From contig CABXKZ010000005.1 in NCBI GenBank assembly GCA_902512865.1, positions 1-37,069 of the forward strand: a DNA stretch of 37,069 nucleotides, read 5' to 3'. Shown piece after piece: positions 32,275 to 37,069 of the stretch. The notes under the pieces are model-generated. The model did no database searches. It saw only the letters and a list, made by a program, of their open reading frames with translations, and was not told where the DNA came from. Position numbers and translations under genes: made by a program. This stretch comes from an uncultured marine group I thaumarchaeote. Its GTDB lineage: Archaea; Thermoproteota; Nitrososphaeria; Nitrososphaerales; Nitrosopumilaceae. Numbering within the stretch: position 1 is the stretch's first letter; each line of letters begins with the position of its first letter.

Positions 32275-35200
32275 CCTCTCTATAATTCGTCTCTGTCTGC
32301 TGCATTATCACAGGGATTACCTTTTCAATCTCATCTACAGGAAAGTTTTCTTTTAACAAAATCTTTCTTACGCTCATTTTAATCTCGGCTTTCACATGAT
32401 CTTGGTTTAGCCAATCAATCTTCAGGTTCTTTTTTAGATAGTCAACAACATCAATTGCAATTTTTCGTGCAATTGCATCATTTTCTAAATATTCTCTTCC
32501 TGCCATAATAATATCATAAAACGCAATCTCCTCATCAGTCATTTTCAGTTCCTTGGTTCGTTTTGTCTCGCCAGTTACATCTGATGCGACCTTTTCTAGT
32601 TCTGGATATAGAGTATCAAAGGATTCAAACTTGCCGTGATATTTTGAAAGCGTCTTTTCAATTCTTTCTTGGAAGGACTTTTGTTTTGTGAGATTTCCTT
32701 TTAGACGTGCCTTTATGGCATCATCAAGCAACTTGTATGCCAACTCCATCTTTAGATTTTTTTGAGAAATTTGCTTTATCTTTTCCATGTATTCTTTATT
32801 GAGATCAATTTTTTCATCATCATACTTGATATCATACAGGCGAATTTTCTCATCTGCATCAATTCCCTCCTCTACTAAATCCCTAATGGCATCCTCTTTT
32901 TCAGGCGGCGTATACAGTATTCCTGCTATAGATTTTGACATTATTCTGCGCATTAACTGGAAGAATCGTAAATCATCTTCAACTTCTTGACATGCAGGAT
33001 CTGGTGTACATACAGCATATGCCTTTGTCAACTCTGCAACATTTTCTATGAATCTTTTTCTAACATCTAGGTCATCAATTATTTCCTCAATTGCATCATC
33101 AAGGTATGAACCCTGTCTTCTTTGCATGTATGGTTTGTCTGAACCAATATCACCAGAAAAGAAATTACATAATTCTAGATGCTTGTTTTTCATGTACTGT
33201 ATAATTTCATCAGTTGGAATCATCGCACCTTTTACATCTGAATCGTTGTATGAGCGGAACGCCGACTTCAAATCATCAGTTATTCCAATATAATCAATGA
33301 TCATTCCATTTGGTTTGTCTTTATGTACACGATTCACACGAGAAATGGCTTGAATTAGATTATGGTCTCGAAGCGGCTTGTCAACATACATTGTATTGAT
33401 AACAGGAGCATCAAATCCTGTCAGATACATATCACAGACTATCAGTAACTGTAAATCATTACTTTCATCCTTGAACTGTCTTACCAACTCTTCCATCTCT
33501 TGTTTTGTTTTGTAATGTTTGGATACTACTTCCTCACGACTCTTTTTTTCCTCAGATGCATCATCAGAGATGACACCTCCAGAAATGATACATGTACACT
33601 TTGGTGCACCAGGAATCTTTGAGATTAACTCTGCATATCTGGCTGCTGCCAGTTTTGTTGATGCTGCAAGCATTGCCTTTCCTTTGAGTACCTTTTGTTT
33701 TTCTGTAAAATGATGAACCAAATCTTTTGAAATTAATTCTAGTCTGTCTGGGTCTTCAAGTAGTGATTTAAGCTCAGAGTGTTTTTTTGATAAACTCTCA
33801 ATTACATCTGGATCTAACTCTTCAGTAATTTTATCAAAATCTGCTCCAATCATTTTATTTCGTAAATGTAATTGGACTTGCCTGCTTTGGCAGGTGATCT
33901 CAACTGTAGCCCTATCTCGGACAGCATCAGAAATTCTGTATGCCGATAATACCTCTCCAAATACATGCGTAGTTGACTTGTCCTCTTTTTCAATAGGCGT
34001 GCCTGTAAAGCCGATTTTTAGGGCATTTGGAAGCGCTCTTTGTAAATTTTGAGCCATCGTTTTGTATTGAGAGCGATGTGCCTCATCTGCTATTATGATG
34101 ATGTTTCGTCTGTCTGAAATTAACGGATACTTTGCCATTCCGTCTTTTTCGTCTTGTGTAGTTTGGAACTTTTGAATTGTTGTGAAAATTATTTTTCCTG
34201 CTGGTACTGCTAACTTTTCTCTTAGATCAACTATTGAATCAGCTTCTAATATTGCAGTCTTTGGTTTTGGATATGGAAATCCTGCAACCTCAAAGAAGTT
34301 ACCTAGCTGTTCATCTAAATCCTTTCTGTCTGTTAGGATGACAAAGGTTGGGTTTTCAAATTCTTTTCTTTGGGATACGATGTTTGTGTAAAGAATCATT
34401 GTTAGTGACTTGCCACTTCCTGTGGTATGCCAAATGACACCAATTTTGTTATCATCTTTTTGTGGATAAACTTCAAGTGTTCGTTTTACTGCTGCCTTTA
34501 CTCCCAGGTATTGGTGCTGCTGTGCAATTTTTTTAATTGTTTTATTTCCATCTGATTCGTATTCTGTGAAATTTTGAATTATATCTAAAAGTGATTCCTT
34601 GTTTAACATTAGACGTTGCATCATGTCTAATCTGTTTGAAACGGTCTTGTCAGGATCATCTGGATCATTCCAGTCTGCAAACCTTTCAAATGGTGCAGTC
34701 ATTGTTCCATATCTTGCGTATGTCTTGTCGCTAATTACTAGAAACGAAACATAATTGAATAAACGTGGAATGTATCTCTGATAGTTTGTAATTCCAACTT
34801 GTTTGTATGCTTGAACTATATCTGCAGATTGATTTGTTGGATCTTTATACTCTAATAGTACAAGAGGCAGTCCGTTTACGTATAGGAGATGGTCTGGTTT
34901 TTTTTCTTTGTGTTGTTCAATGATTAACTGTCGTACAGCCAAAAAGTCGTTGTTGTCTGGTTTTTCAAAGTCTATTAGTTTTACAGCATAGTATTTTGTC
35001 TGACCATCTGTTTGGAATGGCACCTTTACACCTGCAAGTAACATTTGATGAAACTCTCGGTTGTTTTCTATTGTAGTTGGGTTTGTGAGTGATTTTATCT
35101 GGTTTAGCGCTGTTGTGTAGACAATTTCAGGTAAATCTGGGTTTAATTGGTGAATTTTCGTGCCTAATCTGTCCAATAAGAGGACGTCATTGTAGTTTTG

Positions 35201-35311
35201 TCGCTCCTCGTTGAGGTCCTTTCCTACTAGTGTTTCATAGCCCAATTCTGCAAATGTTTGATGAGCCGGAATCTCTACAAGTTCAATTTCGTTTAATTCT
35301 GATGGAGTCAT
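32258..35311 (-). CDS. hsdR: type I restriction enzyme, endonuclease/translocase subunit
   Basis: HsdR is the motor and nuclease of type I R-M enzymes. The 1017-aa protein begins with a PD-(D/E)XK nuclease domain: PD at 139-140 and VLLEYKDP with E154 and K156, followed by IVQAYKQV. The helicase then has Walker A HTTGSGKS (295-302), DEAH box IIIADEAHRSQY, FTGTPI and CDMYLTGFDAPVINTMYVDKP. The C-terminal helical domain (about 800-1017) binds the methylase complex. ATG 35311 overlaps the hsdS1 stop by 4 bases. The last residues, VGFEI, come from an overlap shared with hsdS2. Confidence 0.95.
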   Translation of the reverse strand: MTPSELNEIELVEIPAHQTFAELGYETLVGKDLNEERQNYNDVLLLDRLGTKIHQLNPDLPEIVYTTALNQIKSLTNPTTIENNREFHQMLLAGVKVPFQTDGQTKYYAVKLIDFEKPDNNDFLAVRQLIIEQHKEKKPDHLLYVNGLPLVLLEYKDPTNQSADIVQAYKQVGITNYQRYIPRLFNYVSFLVISDKTYARYGTMTAPFERFADWNDPDDPDKTVSNRLDMMQRLMLNKESLLDIIQNFTEYESDGNKTIKKIAQQHQYLGVKAAVKRTLEVYPQKDDNKIGVIWHTTGSGKSLTMILYTNIVSQRKEFENPTFVILTDRKDLDEQLGNFFEVAGFPYPKPKTAILEADSIVDLREKLAVPAGKIIFTTIQKFQTTQDEKDGMAKYPLISDRRNIIIIADEAHRSQYKTMAQNLQRALPNALKIGFTGTPIEKEDKSTTHVFGEVLSAYRISDAVRDRATVEITCQSRQVQLHLRNKMIGADFDKITEELDPDVIESLSKKHSELKSLLEDPDRLELISKDLVHHFTEKQKVLKGKAMLAASTKLAAARYAELISKIPGAPKCTCIISGGVISDDASEEKKSREEVVSKHYKTKQEMEELVRQFKDESNDLQLLIVCDMYLTGFDAPVINTMYVDKPLRDHNLIQAISRVNRVHKDKPNGMIIDYIGITDDLKSAFRSYNDSDVKGAMIPTDEIIQYMKNKHLELCNFFSGDIGSDKPYMQRRQGSYLDDAIEEIIDDLDVRKRFIENVAELTKAYAVCTPDPACQEVEDDLRFFQLMRRIMSKSIAGILYTPPEKEDAIRDLVEEGIDADEKIRLYDIKYDDEKIDLNKEYMEKIKQISQKNLKMELAYKLLDDAIKARLKGNLTKQKSFQERIEKTLSKYHGKFESFDTLYPELEKVASDVTGETKRTKELKMTDEEIAFYDIIMAGREYLENDAIARKIAIDVVDYLKKNLKIDWLNQDHVKAEIKMSVRKILLKENFPVDEIEKVIPVIMQQTETNYREVGFEI

Positions 35312-36534
35312 ACGCGAATCTCTCCTGACATTAGTTTTGGAAGGAGCGTATCACGAGTTTTTATTAATATTGAAATTGATTTTTCATTTTTAATAATATT
35401 TGAATGAATTTCAAATGAGAGTTTTTCAAAATTATTCAATATATCTTGATTAGGTTTTATGATAAAGTGATTTTCTGAAAAACCTGTGTGATCAAATCCC
35501 CAAACACCTGTTCCAGTGTGATAAGCATTTGCAATTATTTTTTGTTGATACAGAAAAAGTGAATAGAGATAAAATTTAGAATTTGGGACTTTAGAGTCAA
35601 TTCTTGTAATATGATGTGAATACACTGCTAATTCTTTGGTATAGTCATGTGAAAATTGTACAAGAGCTGGAGTAGCCAATAATCTGGCATCTTTAGTTTG
35701 TTCTGTATTTGCTATGATTAGATCCAATTCTTTAACAAAATGTCTCTCTTTCAGTCTATCACTTTCTAACCAAGTTACTCTTTTCTTAAATCCTCCTCCT
35801 TCTTTGATACTGTTGAGAGTAACAAATTCAAATCCTTGAGAAGTATTGAATTTTTCAATACCTTTGTATGAAAAACCTTTCACACATTCTCCAAATTCAT
35901 TGAACAAGACAGCTTTCCATTCTTTTGGTATCTTACCTAATTCAGAATCCTCAAACTCTGTTACTCCATCAAAATTAACAAACCATGACTTGAAGATTGC
36001 CTGTGCAGTTTGCTCTAGGATATGATTTTGGTTTTGAAGGTTTTGTATTTTTGTATCTAAATCAGAAAGAGTTTTTCCAATTTGTTCTTGTTCAGGTAGT
36101 GAAAAATAAGGTATAGGAATATTATTAAGATTATTTTGATTAATCTTTAGTTGTACTGTTCCCGTAGTAAATCCTTCTACATTAACAGAACGTAATGCAT
36201 AAAATAAAAATCTGGGCAATATTTTTTCATTCGTCTTTAGTACATGAACATGATTATTTGCCCAAAATTTTCCATCTACATATTGGACGAAAGGAGTCCC
36301 ATCATCATGACTTACTGATCCATCCTCACCCAGTAGTACAAATATTCCATCAAAAATATAATCATCAACAAAATCGATTATTGTTGTAGCTCCATAATAT
36401 GGAAAATTTCCTTTTCTTTTTGTTCGCTCCATAGTAGATAATGGAATTCTTTTTGAATCATAGTTTGATACTAATTCACCTAGAGGAATTGTTTCAATCT
36501 CTGTTTCTTGAACTTGTTTAGATTTCAAATCCAA
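35308..36534 (-). CDS. hsdS: type I restriction-modification specificity subunit, first copy
   Basis: This 408-aa HsdS lies directly after hsdM. TRD1 is about residues 1-150 and TRD2 about 205-360. The central conserved region has LPEQEQIGKTLSDLDTKIQN and ILEQTAQAIFKSWFVNFDGV, and the C-terminal region KTRDTLLPKLMSGEIRV. The start is TTG 36534, overlapping the hsdM end by 17 bases. N-termini of both HsdS proteins read MDLKSK, then diverge. The recognition domains share no obvious similarity with those of the second HsdS, so targets should differ. No phase-variable homopolymer tract is visible. Confidence 0.93.
   Translation of the reverse strand: MDLKSKQVQETEIETIPLGELVSNYDSKRIPLSTMERTKRKGNFPYYGATTIIDFVDDYIFDGIFVLLGEDGSVSHDDGTPFVQYVDGKFWANNHVHVLKTNEKILPRFLFYALRSVNVEGFTTGTVQLKINQNNLNNIPIPYFSLPEQEQIGKTLSDLDTKIQNLQNQNHILEQTAQAIFKSWFVNFDGVTEFEDSELGKIPKEWKAVLFNEFGECVKGFSYKGIEKFNTSQGFEFVTLNSIKEGGGFKKRVTWLESDRLKERHFVKELDLIIANTEQTKDARLLATPALVQFSHDYTKELAVYSHHITRIDSKVPNSKFYLYSLFLYQQKIIANAYHTGTGVWGFDHTGFSENHFIIKPNQDILNNFEKLSFEIHSNIIKNEKSISILIKTRDTLLPKLMSGEIRV
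35312..35362. repeat. hsdS 3'-end repeat, copy in hsdS1
   Basis: Partner of the repeat at 31028-31078, in the same orientation, about 4.3 kb away with hsdR between. Confidence 0.6.
35924..36076. repeat. hsdS central repeat, copy in hsdS1
   Basis: Partner of the repeat at 31601-31753. Same orientation, so recombination between them would delete hsdR rather than invert it, unless the exchange is a gene conversion. Confidence 0.65.
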
Positions 36535-37069
36535 TTTCCTTCAAGTTTTTGCGAATTTCCTTGTCTAGTTTGGCTGATTCCTCTGTCAATCTAGCATATT
36601 CTTGCGTTAATCGCTTCATCTTGTCTTCAAATGGCTCTCCGTCATCTTCAATCTCTTCGGCACCAACATATCTGCCCGGAGTCAAGACATAGTTGTTTTT
36701 TGCAATATCTTCTATTTTTGATACCTGACAGTATCCTGGAATATCCTCATACTTTGGATATCCCTTTTCTCCAATAAATGAGCGATAAGTGCCAGCAATT
36801 TTTTGAATCTGCTCTTCAGACAGTTCGTTGTGTGCTCTGTCTACCTGGATGAAAATTTTACGTGCATCAATGAATAGTGTTTCTCCTTTTCTTTTTCGTG
36901 ATTTTCCATCGTCTTTATTTTTTGTTACAAACCAAAGACATGCAGGAATTGTTACTGTATAGAAAAGATTTGTTGGAAGTGCAACCATGCAATCAATCAA
37001 GTCATCTTCAATGATTTTTTGTCGTATGGCACCTTCCTTACCACTACCACTCATTGAGCCGTTTGCTAA
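36518..37069 (-). CDS. hsdM: type I restriction-modification methyltransferase subunit, C-terminal part (cut by window end)
   Basis: HsdM methylates adenine at the site chosen by HsdS. Only the last 183 residues are inside the window; the frame runs off the end at 37069. Visible are LANGSMSGSGKEGAIRQKII, then DDLIDCMVALPTNLFYTVTI, the typical region behind the NPPF catalytic motif; ACLWFVTKNKDD; FIDARKIF; and a C-terminal coiled region ARLTEESAKLDKEIRKNLKE. The catalytic NPPF and SAM-binding motifs lie outside the window and cannot be checked. The internal ATG at 37054 is not the start. The last 17 bases overlap hsdS1, so M and S are translated in a coupled way. Confidence 0.92.
   Translation of the reverse strand, partial: LANGSMSGSGKEGAIRQKIIEDDLIDCMVALPTNLFYTVTIPACLWFVTKNKDDGKSRKRKGETLFIDARKIFIQVDRAHNELSEEQIQKIAGTYRSFIGEKGYPKYEDIPGYCQVSKIEDIAKNNYVLTPGRYVGAEEIEDDGEPFEDKMKRLTQEYARLTEESAKLDKEIRKNLKEIGFEI

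Noticed and set aside
31024..37069. R-M operon carried on an insertion sequence or integrative element
   Set aside because: No transposase, integrase, tRNA or terminal repeats are visible in the window; the element's other side is outside the window and cannot be judged.

Overview
The window reads as a chromosomal segment of a marine-type ammonia-oxidising archaeon of the Thaumarchaeota (Nitrososphaerota; Nitrosopumilus-like). The support is AT-rich DNA, archaeal A/V-type ATPase subunits, archaeal UMP kinase and PyrB/PyrI, a large secreted-type Amt transporter, a 3'-terminal fragment with the IPEWVKNNAGWW motif that I associate with thaumarchaeal secreted proteins, and many genes with a TATA-like box about 25-30 nt before the start codon, as expected for leaderless archaeal transcripts. 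The species call is inference; no rRNA gene is present.

Layout. 1-2947: end of a secreted protein, a 41-residue zinc-ribbon-like ORF, a carbamate kinase, and divergent pyrB/pyrI. 2952-11638 (minus strand): a complete A/V-type ATPase operon, cluster 1, ordered K-E-C-F-A-B-D-(43-aa membrane ORF)-H-I. 11783-16673 (minus): a second, different ATPase operon, cluster 2, ordered E-A-B-D-(43-aa helical ORF)-K. Its subunit I is divergent at 16764-18863 and its subunit C lies apart at 22164-23213. No second F or H is seen. 18871-22118: a two-domain rhodanese, an Amt ammonium transporter and a winged-helix-like protein. 23218-25608: a membrane protein, a Cas4-like Fe-S protein with apparently lost nuclease residues, a 37-aa membrane ORF, a LEA14/WHy-like anchored protein and a conserved hypothetical. 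25613-28286 (minus): tmk, an HD phosphohydrolase and pyrH, plus a 42-aa ORF. 28350-30953 (minus): an ABC1/UbiB-type kinase with three small companions. 31024-37069 (minus): a type I restriction-modification operon hsdM-hsdS-hsdR-hsdS, with hsdM cut by the window end.

How the genes fit together. The central theme is energy conversion. Two non-identical rotary ATPases lie back to back, and their c subunits differ at a predicted ion-coordinating position (Gln in cluster 1, Leu in cluster 2). This could mean different ion specificity or a division between synthesis and ion export. Published work, as I recall it, links gain of a second ATPase variant in Thaumarchaeota to acidic soils and deep-ocean habitats; here both forms coexist. 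A second theme is pyrimidine metabolism (carbamate kinase, PyrB/PyrI, UMP kinase, dTMP kinase, HD dNTPase-like). Ammonium uptake (Amt) links to both energy and nitrogen supply. The type I R-M locus carries two hsdS genes with repeated central and terminal sequences, suggesting past duplication and possible specificity switching.

I see no tRNA, rRNA, CRISPR array, insertion sequence or intein. No gene-free stretch exceeds 300 bases.
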